Shown here in pieces: positions 45,228-56,028 of a DNA stretch of 64,000 bases (position 1 is the stretch's first letter; every line of letters starts with the position of its first letter). The notes beneath the pieces are model-generated. The model was not told where the DNA came from. It made no database searches and saw nothing but the letters and a program-made list of their open reading frames with translations. The stretch is from the NCBI GenBank assembly GCA_963170055.1, contig CAUJGJ010000397.1:1195001-1259000 (forward strand), in the 5' to 3' direction. Made by a program: the position numbers and the translations under genes. The stretch comes from Halisarca cf. caerulea. Lineage: Eukaryota; Porifera; Demospongiae; Chondrillida; Halisarcidae.

Positions 45228-46502
45228 TTACAGCATGTCAAAATAATCACAAAGTGCATCGCGAATTACTGTCCCACTCTGCCCTGAAGTAGTACTTGCT
45301 GAGCTGCTTGAGGATGGAGTTGTGGAAGAATCCTCTGAGTCAGTACTCATGGTAGGGCTTCTTACAAGCCATTCATCTTCACATAAATCGTGCTGATTCT
45401 CACAAATGTTGTGCAGGATACAGCAAGTCATAATTATGGGAAGGATGTACTTGATGTCGTTGTCATTCCTCTTCATCAATGTTCGCCATCGCCCCTTGAG
45501 TCGCCCAAAAGCATTTTCTACAACGACTCTCGATCGGCTCAGGTAATAATTAAATTTTCTTTGCTTCTGAGTCAGGCCTGTACCTGTGAAGGGCTTCATT
45601 AGCCATGGCCTCAATGGGTATGCTGGGTCACCCAATATCAGAAGTGGAATCGTAGTATTTCCTACAATGGCATCCCAATTTGGCAAAAAGGTTCCTGCTT
45701 CACACTTCTGATACAATTTCGAATTGCCTAACACTCGGGCATCATGAACGCTCCCTGGCCATCCTGTGTAAATGTCAAGAAACCGATATTGGTCATCAAC
45801 TAATGCCTGTACTAAGATGGAATGGTAGCCTTTGCGGTTGAAGTAGTCGGTAGGATGTTCTTTTGGTGCAATGATGGGAATATGGGTACCATCAATGGCT
45901 CCTATGCATTGTGGAAATCCCCATTTGGTTTTAAATCCATCTCTGATTGCACGCAACTTAGCTCCAGTTGGTACAGACACATAACCAGACAAGCCATCAA
46001 CCACTGCCCGGCAAAACTCGTGAAGAACAACACAAACTGTGGAGATCCCAACACCAAAAAGGTGACTGATTGTTCTATACTCTACATTGGTACCTAGTCT
46101 CCATAAACTAATAGCAACTCGCTGCTCAACCGAAAGAGATGGCCGTACAGTACTAGAACGAATAAGGCGACCGCGAAGCTCTCGACAGATGATGACAAAT
46201 GTACTTCTATTCACCCTAAAGTTTCGCTTCCACTCTGCATCTGTCCACCCGCCTGCGATATCTGACAAAAAACTGCGGTGTCTCGGTCTTCTCCACAGCG
46301 ATCGTCTAGATACTGCGGCTTGATAGGGACGAAGAAGCAAAAAAAGAGCGACGAATGATGCTTCCATATGCATAACTTGATTGATACGAAGCATATTAAT
46401 CCGGTGCGTGCTTTCGCTAACTCGCTGAGCTCGTCTGCGTGCCTCGCGCCTCAAATGATACCAAATAACGAAGAAAAACAAGAGCAATCTGACGTCCGCC
46501 AT
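45228..46502 (-). CDS. Harbinger #1 DDE transposase
   Basis: 424 residues from MADVRLLLFF (46502); an upstream in-frame ATG at 46553 lies between the subterminal repeats and is less likely. An N-terminal basic region is followed by the HTH-like segment (WRLGTNVEYRTISHLFGVG) and the DDE_Tnp_4 core: D in GAIDGTHIPI, D in LILGDPAYPL, E in VVENAFGRLKGRW, with DYFNRKGYHSI between. The C-terminus is Ser/Thr-rich. It is close in plan to the HARBI1-type nuclease. The protein cuts at TWA sites together with the Myb-like partner. No stop or frame change is seen. Confidence 0.93.
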   Translation of the reverse strand: MADVRLLLFFFVIWYHLRREARRRAQRVSESTHRINMLRINQVMHMEASFVALFLLLRPYQAAVSRRSLWRRPRHRSFLSDIAGGWTDAEWKRNFRVNRSTFVIICRELRGRLIRSSTVRPSLSVEQRVAISLWRLGTNVEYRTISHLFGVGISTVCVVLHEFCRAVVDGLSGYVSVPTGAKLRAIRDGFKTKWGFPQCIGAIDGTHIPIIAPKEHPTDYFNRKGYHSILVQALVDDQYRFLDIYTGWPGSVHDARVLGNSKLYQKCEAGTFLPNWDAIVGNTTIPLLILGDPAYPLRPWLMKPFTGTGLTQKQRKFNYYLSRSRVVVENAFGRLKGRWRTLMKRNDNDIKYILPIIMTCCILHNICENQHDLCEDEWLVRSPTMSTDSEDSSTTPSSSSSASTTSGQSGTVIRDALCDYFDML

Positions 46503-46554
46503 CTTGAATAAGTCTACAATAGATGAGCTCACGCACAAAGTGCATGTGAACACA

Positions 46555-46633
46555 AAAGCGAGTCGAACCCGGGTCGAACCCGGGTTAATCAGACCCGGGT
46601 TCGACCCACTTGACTGTGCATGTGAAAGCGGTA
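46555..46633. repeat. Right terminal and subterminal repeats of Harbinger #1
   Basis: GTCGAACCCGGG repeats twice, then ACCCGGGTTCGACCCACTT and the inverted end CATGTGAAAGCGGTA. It mirrors the left array. Confidence 0.85.
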
Positions 46634-47004
46634 TTAGACAACCTGCTACCAGGGGATTTGGTTCTAGCAGATAGAGGATTTAATATCCATGATGCTGCTG
46701 GCCTATATTGTGCACAAGTGAAACTTCCTTCATTTACTCGTGGTAAAAAGCAACTCAGCAAAGCTGATGTTGACACATCACGACAACTCAGCCGTGTACG
46801 TATCCATGTGGAGCGTGCTATTGGAGCTGTGCGGCAAAAATACACTTTACTCGAGGCAACACTTCCTATTAACTTAATTATGTGTGATCCAAGTAACAAT
46901 ACAAGTACTATTGACAAAATAGTGTTCGTGTGTTGTGCATTATTCAACTGCTGCGATTCTATTGTGTCAAGTGAATAATCATGTAATAGCTCATTTGACT
47001 ATGA

Positions 47005-47918
47005 TCATGACATTGTGTTTGTTGAACGTTTCTTCTTTGATTTCCCTTTTCGACAATCAGGACAAAACCACTTGCCTTTGGGGATCTTGGCAATACGTAG
47101 ACAGTTGGTATGAAACCATTGAATTTTACAGCCATCATTGTCACAGCCAATCATTTCTCCTAATTCTATTCCTCTGCAATAGCACCAGGTTGGAGTTTCA
47201 TCTTTTTGCTGTTCCTTATTGACATGATCATTATCACTGGAGTCAGTAAGGAGTGGTTCAGAGGAGTCAATAGCAACTGGATTCTCCCTCGTGTACCACT
47301 TTCCCAGTATCTCAGGGAGAATGGCAAATTTTATAAATTCCTCACATTCCACGAACACGGAAGAGATGTAGTGCTGAAGGTCTTCTTGGTTTGCGTATTT
47401 GCTTCAACAGTAAATAACACAGCAGCTATATGTGAGCAAGCCTCTCCCAGGCCTGCCATGCATGTGCAATGTGCACAAATAATATGTCCGTCCTGTTTGA
47501 CAGCCATCCAAGCTTTCGCGGGAGTTGCTGAGATCCTTTGGGAGTGTCGGACGCGAGCGCTAACAAGGTAGGTGTGCTTGCACGATTGTATCTCAGCTAC
47601 GTAGACACTATCCACCCAGCCACTCACAAAGAAGTTGTAAGCGTCGAGACTCTTGTACGCTTTCAAGCTTTCGCCAGTGTAGAGACTTGGGGACTCGATG
47701 AGGAAGTTATAGATATCGGCATATTCAACGTCTGGCCACTGATACCAGTCAAGTGAACCTCCGGATTGCCACAAGAAGTACGGATCCATATTCCCTCCAA
47801 GCATCTGTAACTTTTCCCTATATCTGGTCTTCGCCTTATCCTCCAATTCGCTGTAATACGATGAAAATCGTACTTCGTCCATGTCCATGTAACTCACGAT
47901 GCGTTTCTTGCCACTCAA
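47005..47918 (-). pseudogene. SWIM-PHD accessory protein of ISL2EU-like #3, nuclease domain missing
   Basis: From 47918: MSGKKRIVSYMDMDEV, a region matching the first exon of the gene at 31442 (SLKAYKSLDAYNFFVSGWV), and a SWIM zinc finger (CAHCTCMAGLGEACSHIAAVL). Where the related gene continues into the YqaJ nuclease, this one jumps within about 60 bp to the C-terminal tail (AILPEILGKWY) and a complete PHD finger (TWCYCRGIELGEMIGCDNDG ... WFHTNC ... WFCPDC). The two parts are in different frames, so the junction (about 47330-47400) is a deletion rather than a clean fusion, unless an intron bridges it. PHD fingers usually read histone tails. Confidence 0.78.
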
Positions 47919-47980
47919 GATGGCGCCCTAGCGACAGTATCCACGATGAATATCATCACCGGCGGTTCGTGAATAACCTC

Positions 47981-48925
47981 TATATATATATATATGTCAA
48001 CAACATGGCGGACTTTTAGGCGGTAGTCGAAGTCGTTGGTGTTATTCAGAGAATTTTGTGTCTTTGCTTCTGTTTTCGTCAACGAAGAATCTTTGTGACC
48101 TAAAGATTAGGATTGAGAGTTAATCACGAAGATTCAACTCGCTCCAAGAATTTCTGTGGGCCTTCAAGTTTTAGAGGTAGAGCGACTGGTTTAAAGTTGT
48201 TGTCTTTGTTTGAGAAGTTGTGGAAGGACTCGAAAACTGACAAAAGCTGTTGTTAATCCGCCTCATCCAACAAGGAAGAGAACTTTGAAGAAGCATTTAG
48301 GACTGAAACGTTCTTGGAAGGATGATTTCACTAAGACATTGTACCTTGCGCTACCGCGGAAGTCCATGGAAACGAAGAAAGGCTAAAGAAAGCTTCGGAA
48401 ACAGGTAAGATGAGTGTGGAAAGCCTTTTGTCTTTTACTTAACCATTATAGAGTGCTTGAACGCTCATGTGAAAGTGTTTTAACGACGTTTAGTATGAGC
48501 AGGTCTTTAATAAAATAGTTTTTCAATGTGTTTTCGTGGATATGTTCGCGTACGTGTGTGTAATCTTGTGTATGTGCGTTTGCTTAGGTCCTCTAACCAT
48601 AGATACTGAGCGCAGATGTTAGGATGAAAAGAAAACCTTGGAACCGCGAAAGTATGGAAACGACGGGAAGATTTAAAGAAGATTGGGGAACAGGAAAGAT
48701 GAAAGATTAAAGCTCTGTTTAGAATTAGCAAACTGTTTTCAAACGGTTGAATTTAGAGACAAAAAGAAGGTCAAGAAAGCTTCGGAAATAGGTAAGATGA
48801 CTGATTGAAAGCTCAATTTCTTTAGCTAACCATTTTTTGGACGTATCTGTAAGAATTTCTGTATGTATTTTTCTAGATATGTTCGATGGCGTTTATGTTT
48901 GCTTGTGTGTGTGTGTGTGTGTGTG
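47981..48925 (+). mobile_element. Element G3, continuation
   Basis: TATATATGTCAACAACATGG, the MADF four-codon frame and three diverged modules with donor-like GGTAAGATGA (about 48404 and 48790) run to a short GT tract at 48905-48925. It matches 2294-3200 closely at first. At 48926 the tract is interrupted by CACTGGAAAAAA and G3 is not seen to resume inside the window. Confidence 0.75.
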
Positions 48926-49799
48926 CACTGGAAAAAAAAAATCTTTTTTTAAGTAGAAAATTACTCTTGAATAAAGTCAAAGGTTGTACTTGCTGTGGTG
49001 AGCCACTTGCTATCTTGAATTTAGAAGTTGTACTTGTTTGAAGTAAATTTAAACACTTATTTATAGTAAGTAAAACCCCTATAAACATGTGTTTACTGAC
49101 ACTAATTTAAAGTGCCACAGGTGCCTGAAAGAAGATGGTAGACACCACTTATTTCTAGTTAGTCACCTCACATTGAGTCTAGCTATACTTCTTAAATTGA
49201 ATCATAATAATTCTGATTCTATATACCGATGACATGTAAATTAAATAATAGTGAGCATTTCAATAGAATGGATGTATAACTAAATATAATGATGAAAATA
49301 AATTACAATAGTCTGAGTGTGAATCAAAATCATTATGGCACCTAATGTTGTGAAAGTTAATAAGGAGATTGAAATACACAAATAAAGATATAATTATTTA
49401 ATCACAAATTTCTACAAAAAATGTACCTGGTCCAGCAAATGGGGAATGTGCTCTGACACATGCAGCTATAGATATACGTATGACTACTCATACCTAAAGA
49501 GTGTACACGGCTAAAAACAAGCCCCGTTTATCAACCCGAAATCGATTCGTTTACGGATTGAAATATGAGGCCGTAAAACAACCCGAATGCACCCGTAATA
49601 CAGCTGTTTTAGGCATCGTTTGGGAACGGACCGTATACGGTGGTAAGGGGGCGCTAAGCTGCTGCGTATTGTTTACAGATTGTAGAACGGGCAGGAAACA
49701 ATCGCGCCTTATCCGTAGTGAAATCGGTTTGTTTTATTAAAACCCCGCAGCCCTACATGCATCGATATAATACCGTTCTTGCAATGAAACACATCCATT
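48926..49799. other. Non-coding left flank of gene P
   Basis: 48926-49495 is AT-rich with repeated short words (TTGTACTTG twice; AAGTAAAA). 49500-49740 is richer in GC and repeats CCGTAAAACAACCCG, CCCGTAATACAG and CGTTTACGGATTG-like words on both strands. No gene is seen. It may be subterminal sequence of the proposed CACTA-like element. Confidence 0.5.
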
Positions 49800-52700
49800 T
49801 CAATTATTCAAGCAAAACACATTGTAATAGAACACCTGATTGTTAGAGTCATGTTCAAAAGTTACACCAGAATCTTCTTCCACTGTCTCCCTCTCCACAT
49901 TCCTTTTTCTCCCTTTCCCAGTGACTTTGCAACCTCTGCCACAGTTGTGAATAAGTGACACATCAGTGATGAGGCTTGATGCTGGTACGGTAACAAGATC
50001 TTGGCTTCGTACGTAGAGTGGGCAGTCCAGACTGGTTGTACCAAGGGGGATGAAGGGAACTACAACCATAGTAACTTCCCTTTGGACGGTATAACATGCA
50101 GAGAGTGTTCCCAGTGCCTACATAGGAAATGATAAATGAACTGGTCAATTTTACATACAACAAATCAACACAAATTTGAATGATTGTGTTTAGGTGAAAA
50201 GAACAATGACTGCCCAACGCATGTTTTCATTAAATTTCACATTTCTAGTTTAACACATCTTGTACATACACATACAGACCATTTGACAATTCAAAAGGTA
50301 ACATACTAATTTGTATTGAGATAAAACATACTTCGCCATTTCCAGTCTTGTATTTCACATGGGCAAGCAGGTGGACTAGATGTGGATTCTGGGAGTCAGG
50401 GCCACGGCAAAATAAAGCTTTTCCTGCTGTACACTTCACGGTACAATTGACATCCATGTTGTAGTCGCGTAGTAAGCCAGGGCGAGGTAAGGTAACAACA
50501 ATGTTTCCAACCATTGTTTCCTTATCATTAAACTATGGAATCAAGATACGCACATGTAAGATATCGGTACATCTAATCACGATCAGAAACATGTATAATA
50601 GTATCTGTATGGACTATGTACCTTTCTTAAGGACCCATGGGTGTAGATGTCCTTTACGGCAGTTTCCGAAGGTTGCCTGCCAAACAGAAATGAAGCCACG
50701 ACAGGCTGCTGCAAAGTTGTCTTGAAACCACTGCCCACTGAAAGTTGACTGCTACTGTCCCCTTGTTGTCTACAAACAGAACATACATACATATATACAC
50801 TTAATTGTGTCGAATTAAATCATATCCAGATCAGAAACTCTGGTAGGTTTCATACAAAGATGACTCACACAATATCAGATCCAGAGGCACATGCCATGAT
50901 ATGATGGCAAAAGATGTGGCAATGTCACGGCTCGGGGCTTGCCGGTTGCCATGTACATTAAAATTCCGGAGAATAGAATTCAATGATTCACATCTAAACA
51001 TTAACGGATTGAAGGTACATACGTACATATATAACATGACATACTCCCATGCAATAGCTTGGCCTGCATGTACGTATACCTTTCGGTGTTGTAGTTTGAT
51101 GGGGGCCCATAGTCCAACAAGTTCTCTGGAAGATGCAACAGTAGATGCACCTTCAGTTTCTGGAGCATTTCCGGAGCTTGCAGTCTAATCTGCTGCACAA
51201 ATGCTTGCACCATACTTTCGTACTTAGGTCGCTCACTGGAACTCACAGTGTGGGAGTAGCATAGCCGGAATACCTATAGGATATAAGCAATAGGGTGACA
51301 TGCATTAATTAAACAATTAAGGCACGTACACATGTCAGTGTAACTGGTTACACTCACATGAGAGAGACATATCCACAGCTTCAGCATTTCATCACTCAAA
51401 ATCCTCTTCAAGACAAAAGGTGCAATCTGGGCCCAAACCTTGAAATCACGTCCCACAAAAGACTTGCTGTATGTTGTGATGTTGCTTGACATTCGTCCAG
51501 TAATCCCGGAATAATCATGAGTATCAAGTACTGCCAAGATTTCTTCTTTCTGCTGTTTATTCAATGATGCCATTACTTTTGCTGTGAGGTACTTGTATGG
51601 TCCAAGAAGCACAGTATGGAGAACTTCAACTGGAGTTGATCTACATACATGTATATACATATATATAAAGAGCATGAAATCCACCCAAAATAATAGGGAA
51701 GTTATTGAAAGACTACGAACCTGAAGGGGTCAAACGATAGGTCAAGCAAAGGACTTTTAACTGACCGAATTCCAACAGATTTTGACATGTCAGATGACCC
51801 CTTTGCATTCAGTGAAGACATAGTTGCAATCTGTTCGAGTGTCTCTTGTTTCGTTCTCCTGTCGCCAATGAGATGAGGTGAGGCTCTACGATCAGTCTGC
51901 AATAAAAAGAAAAAACAAATATACGCAGGTTTTCCGTAAAGTACACTATATAATGCAAACCATGAAGCTCACATACCATGCACACTCTGCAAAATTTATT
52001 TGCATTTGCTCCCATGTGACCAAGCAGTTCAGCAGCTCTGGGATGGTCACATTTCAGCAGTAATACTGGGGAAACAACTACAACGTCTGTCTGCAAGGCA
52101 CCATCATGCACTACGACACCATGATCAAGAGCTTGCAGTTCACTCTTCAAAGGGAGAAACATGTCAAGTGCTGCAAAGTCCCAAGATAGAAAATGTCATG
52201 TAAACTAAATCACAAAATTACATGTATCAAGGGATCAAAACGGCTTACATATATGTGGGATCAATACATAATAATATTATATAAAAATTGACAAACAGCT
52301 TATGTACGTATATATACACTCACTGGAGACGTTGTTGGAACAAGTGATGAAGTAAATGTTCTGCAACTTTGAGTTCCACACTCTTGGCATGTTAGCAAAT
52401 TGGACGCACCAGACATTAAAACAATTCCACTTTTTTGAGCGGTTGCCACTGGTGTCATCAGAATACAGTATGATGGGGCATACTCGAACAGGACGACCCT
52501 CAGCAACCTCCTTTACAGGATGAGCAATCAAGTACTTCATCCGTTCTTCCTACATATACAATAATAGTAAATACCACATACATGCATGCATGTATATTGT
52601 AATAGTTATGTACAATATTATGATACATGGCTCTAAGTATGTATAATATACAACCCACCACTGTAGATTCTTGCCATTGGCCAGTGCCTTTGGAGAATAT

Positions 52701-53491
52701 CTTGCTAGGCACATATGGTTTGATTTCAGTAATGCAATCGAGGGCAATACTTTCAAAACCATAGGCAAAAACATGGTCAATGGAGCATCTGGGCACAGAT
52801 TCCACATTTTCCACAAGTTGGAGCTGCTGGCGTGTAAGAAGCAACTGGACACGTGCAAGGAGGCACTTGTCCTAGTGAAGGCATGGAAAACATGCATAAT
52901 ATACATTCGTACGAATGTGTATGAACGTATGTATATCTGGTGTACTCATGCATGTATACATATTCAACATGCCTGAAACTATTTCTGGGGAGAACAATGT
53001 TATACATAGGTCATACGGTACCTTGGTATAAAACATGTCAATTTTTGCAATAACACGCTCAAATACTCCGTGTCTGAAAGCAATAAACTCTCCAGGATAA
53101 ATTTCCTCATCATGTATCTTTGCAGATGCAGCATGGTACAGGGGATCTTGCAACCAACGTTGACCTTGCCAAAGCTCCCTAACAATGTTACACGTCAAGT
53201 ATTATCCTAGTCAAGAAATGAGAGCATTGGAAGTTTGTCATACTCACTTGATGGAATCCGAATGATCGGGATACTTGACCATTTGCTCAACCACAGAAGG
53301 GATCAGGAAGAGCAGCTTCAATACATCAATCAGATGGATTGTATAAAATGGCAAACCTCCAGTTGACATGAACTACGTATATAGATAGTCACCATGCAAG
53401 AGAAGCATGCATGCATGCACGATTGCAAAATTAAGGGGTTCTATTTCTCAATGGACAGGCATTAATTTCTAATTTGGCAGGCCATATATAG

Positions 53492-53552
<61 letters not shown>

Positions 53553-55852
53553 TATATATATATATATAGAAAGAGAGAGAGATAATATATATAATATGAT
53601 TGAGTACAAACAATGCATCAGTATACATTATTGTGCATGCGGTCATCAAGCATCATCAATAGAACAAAATGGAGGTACCTAATGCAGCATGTAGTATATA
53701 GTGTCTATGACTATACTATCCATGAATGCAGCAAGCAGTATACAAACACTTCTTGTAATATTGTTTTCTATGTTTGCATATAAGGATTAATTTATTTCTT
53801 AGCAAGTACAGTGCCAGAAATAGTTTTTGGCAATTACTAGCTAGGACTAATGGCTGACCCGATAATACGTACGTATATTGGTAGGACATTTTAAAAGTTG
53901 GTCAGCCAATTTTGCTGGTCACCAGCTACGTATAATATAGCTCCCATATTTTTTCTATTGACCCTTTACAAATTCTCTAAATTGCCAGCAATAGCAGATA
54001 GCGGGCTGCATGAGTATAAAGTTCTGGAAAGGCTGGTTGGATTGGAAAAGAAGTGCCTTACGTACCTGATTGCATAAGCTGCAGCTATTAATCATTTGAA
54101 CACCCTCAAGCCCCATCCCCCCCTGTATACATTGCAGAAAATAAGCCTGCATACCTTATGTATTTCAAGAGACAAGGGCAGCTTCATTGTCTTTATTGAA
54201 TGCAGAGAGGGAATACTTGGCTTCATGCTTTTCAACACATACCATAAAAAGCTCAAGGAGTGGTCACCCTGTGCATATACGTATATATATACATAGGAGG
54301 GAAAAAACACAAGTTGGCCATGGACTTGTATATAAATCTCTCTACACTGATATGTAATGTATGCATGAATCCGATGCAAGTTTTCACTCTATGAAGCCAT
54401 ATACTAGAATTAATTATTCCAATGCAATTGTCACTTAAATATGTGTTTGAAAGACCACACACAGGTTTTATGCTTTTGAGTCTATTTGACATTAAGTAAT
54501 CCATTACATACACACAAACACACGCACACACACTTACACACACATACACACGTGTACGGGTACACACAATACAGTGGTACCTCTATAATCCGAATCCTAT
54601 AGCTAAGGACAGATTGTTTGTCAGATTATAGAGCAAATACATGCAGTGGAACCTCTGTAATCCAACACCTCCAGCAATAATCCAACATTCTCTCTATATA
54701 GTCTGACCGTCTTCTGGGGGACAGTCATGATATTCCAACAACCTCTGTAATCTGACACATTATTTGTTGCCCATGGTGTGTTGGATTAGAGAGGTTCCAA
54801 TTTAATTAATGCATTGTGAAATTCAAACTCTCAGATTAGAGAGAATCTTGTACAGATGTATAAAAACATTTACATTCTTGTGGTGTAGTGGTTGGGATAG
54901 TGGTTAGAATTGCAAGCAATTGCAAACAAACTATCAAAACACAAAAGCATGAGGTCTGCAGGTTGACATGACATTCTCCCAACATCCATGCACAACACAC
55001 CAAGAACCATGAAACCAAGAGCCAAGAAGCAAGTTCCCAAAATTACACTTAGTCTAATAATAATATCCAGTCTTATCTGCAAACTGTATAGGCAAAATAA
55101 TGAGATGCGTGCGTATAAGGCTGATGTCTCACTGCATATATATATACACATACATGGATACATATGGACGGGATGACTGAAAAGTTAAAACACGGATTAG
55201 ACTGATACCAGAACCCAACATTATTATGCATAGGGACCATAAAAATACTTTGTATAACTGAGCCATACCATAACCTTAATGCCACTCACAAACTTCCTGG
55301 TGCCATGTACAAGAAGATACAACAGCAGATGGTCCCTCGACTGAAATGGCCTGAAATCTTCAAGTTCACTAACTGCTTCAGTGTCCTCCAAAATTTCATA
55401 CAGTTCCATTACGTCTTCTTGGAGGTCATCACCTAAAAAGATGAATATAATGAGACCCAGATCATACAGTACTAAAGGTATAAACTGTAAAATCAAGTTA
55501 TATCAGTTCCATACACACCATCTTCACTGTTTTGTGGAGATTGACAGGCTTCCTCATCACTCCAAAATTCTTGCTCATACGTGGGACTCGGAGTATTCGT
55601 TTCTTCTACTGCAACAATATGATCAAACGTATCAGAGACTTCTTCGAACCTTGTGGAATCTTCTAATGTAAGGATGGGATCTTCTGTTTGGCTACTGCCG
55701 GGAAAATCATGCTGGTCTTGAACATTCAACAGGGTGTGAACCTCCTCCATGTTCTTGTGTCGCTTGGAAGACAGATGACGAACATATTGTCGTTGCGTTG
55801 GGAAGGACAGGTCGCAGATAACACAATGCGTGCCTTCTTCCTCGAAATTCAT
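49800..55852 (-). CDS. Gene P: Plavaka/TNP2-like transposase with C2H2 finger, 15 exons, intact
   Basis: Exons: 55519-55852, 55275-55432, 54155-54268, 53248-53372, 53022-53178, 52659-52871, 52324-52549, 51977-52170, 51721-51896, 51358-51640, 51080-51273, 50871-50993, 50622-50769, 50332-50532, 49800-50117. All introns start GT and end AG, and phases agree throughout, giving 987 residues. A C2H2 finger is at C10-C13-H26-H32. An acidic linker follows, then LSFLWYVLKSMKPSIPSL, and the family hallmarks PIILYSDDTSGNRSKKWN (about 390-407), CDHPRAAELLGHMG...CRVC (about 485-507), TPVEVLHTVLLGPYKY (about 568), SFVGRDFKVWAQIAPF, and YNTERCESLNSILR...NRQAPSRDIA (about 722-750). The family is a CACTA-related nuclease known best from fungi. 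A host-domesticated copy is possible. The donor of exon 12 and the end of exon 6 have alternatives. Confidence 0.78.
53491..53552. repeat. (CA)n tract in intron 3 of gene P
   Basis: About 60 bp of CA repeat followed by (TA)n and AGAGAG. Polymorphic-type microsatellite. Confidence 0.95.
54572..54850. mobile_element. pogo/Tigger-like MITE(s) in intron 2 of gene P
   Basis: CAGTGGTACCTCTATAATCC (54572) follows TA, and a second start CAGTGGAACCTCTGTAATCC is at 54644. The complementary arm TTGGATTAGAGAGGTTCCA lies at 54780-54798. CAGTRGAACCTC is the usual inverted-repeat start of pogo/Tigger elements. The internal structure suggests one copy nested in or duplicated from another. No coding sequence. 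Confidence 0.68.
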
Positions 55853-56028
55853 TACGTTGTTTTCAAATTTCCCGCGCTTTGGCAGACGACTCGTGCTGAC
55901 GTCATTTACATGCCAAGATGGCCACAGTTACGTATGAATACAGTAATTTAATTTTAATAATAGAAGTCGGGTATGGACTTGGTTCTTCCATAGCTTCACT
56001 TATAATTCTTTGTGCTATATATCGAAAT
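55853..56028. promoter_or_regulatory. Shared divergent promoter region of genes P and X
   Basis: Only 176 bp separate the start codons of P (55852, minus) and X (56029, plus). It contains GCTGACGTCATTT, which includes a perfect CRE-type TGACGTCA at about 55898, and the GC-rich TTTCCCGCGCTTTGG, an E2F-like TTTCCCGCG site. These are textbook motif matches, not tested sites. Confidence 0.6.

Larger units (their letters stand above)
43643..46633. mobile_element. Harbinger element #1, apparently complete
   Basis: 2991 bp with ends TACCGCTTTCACATG, perfect over 15 bp, and TTA duplications. Both genes, Myb-like (plus) and DDE transposase (minus), are open over full length and converge. The intact frames, clean ends and exact restoration of the host gene suggest a young insertion. 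Confidence 0.92.
42442..46978 (+). pseudogene. THAP/DDE transposase of ISL2EU-like #3, split by Harbinger
   Basis: Starts at [14 protein letters not shown] ([12 protein letters not shown]), then a long coiled coil ([19 protein letters not shown] onward), the HTH ([20 protein letters not shown]) and the first catalytic acid in [11 protein letters not shown] one-base change in the T run at about 43465 shifts the frame ([14 protein letters not shown]). The frame then enters the Harbinger at 43643 after ENCGLL. It resumes at 46637 with DNLLPGDLVLADRGFNI (second acid) and RIHVERAIGAV (third acid), ending at 46978. Removing the Harbinger and one TTA rejoins CTT TTA GAC in frame. Confidence 0.86.
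42350..47980. mobile_element. ISL2EU-like transposon #3 (contains a Harbinger)
   Basis: Ends GAGGTTATTCA (left) and, inward from the right, GAGGTTATTCACGAACC, flanked by TA (42348-42349, 47981-47982). It carries a THAP/DDE transposase on the plus strand and an accessory SWIM-PHD gene on the minus strand. The Harbinger 43643-46633 is inserted in the transposase core. Confidence 0.88.
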
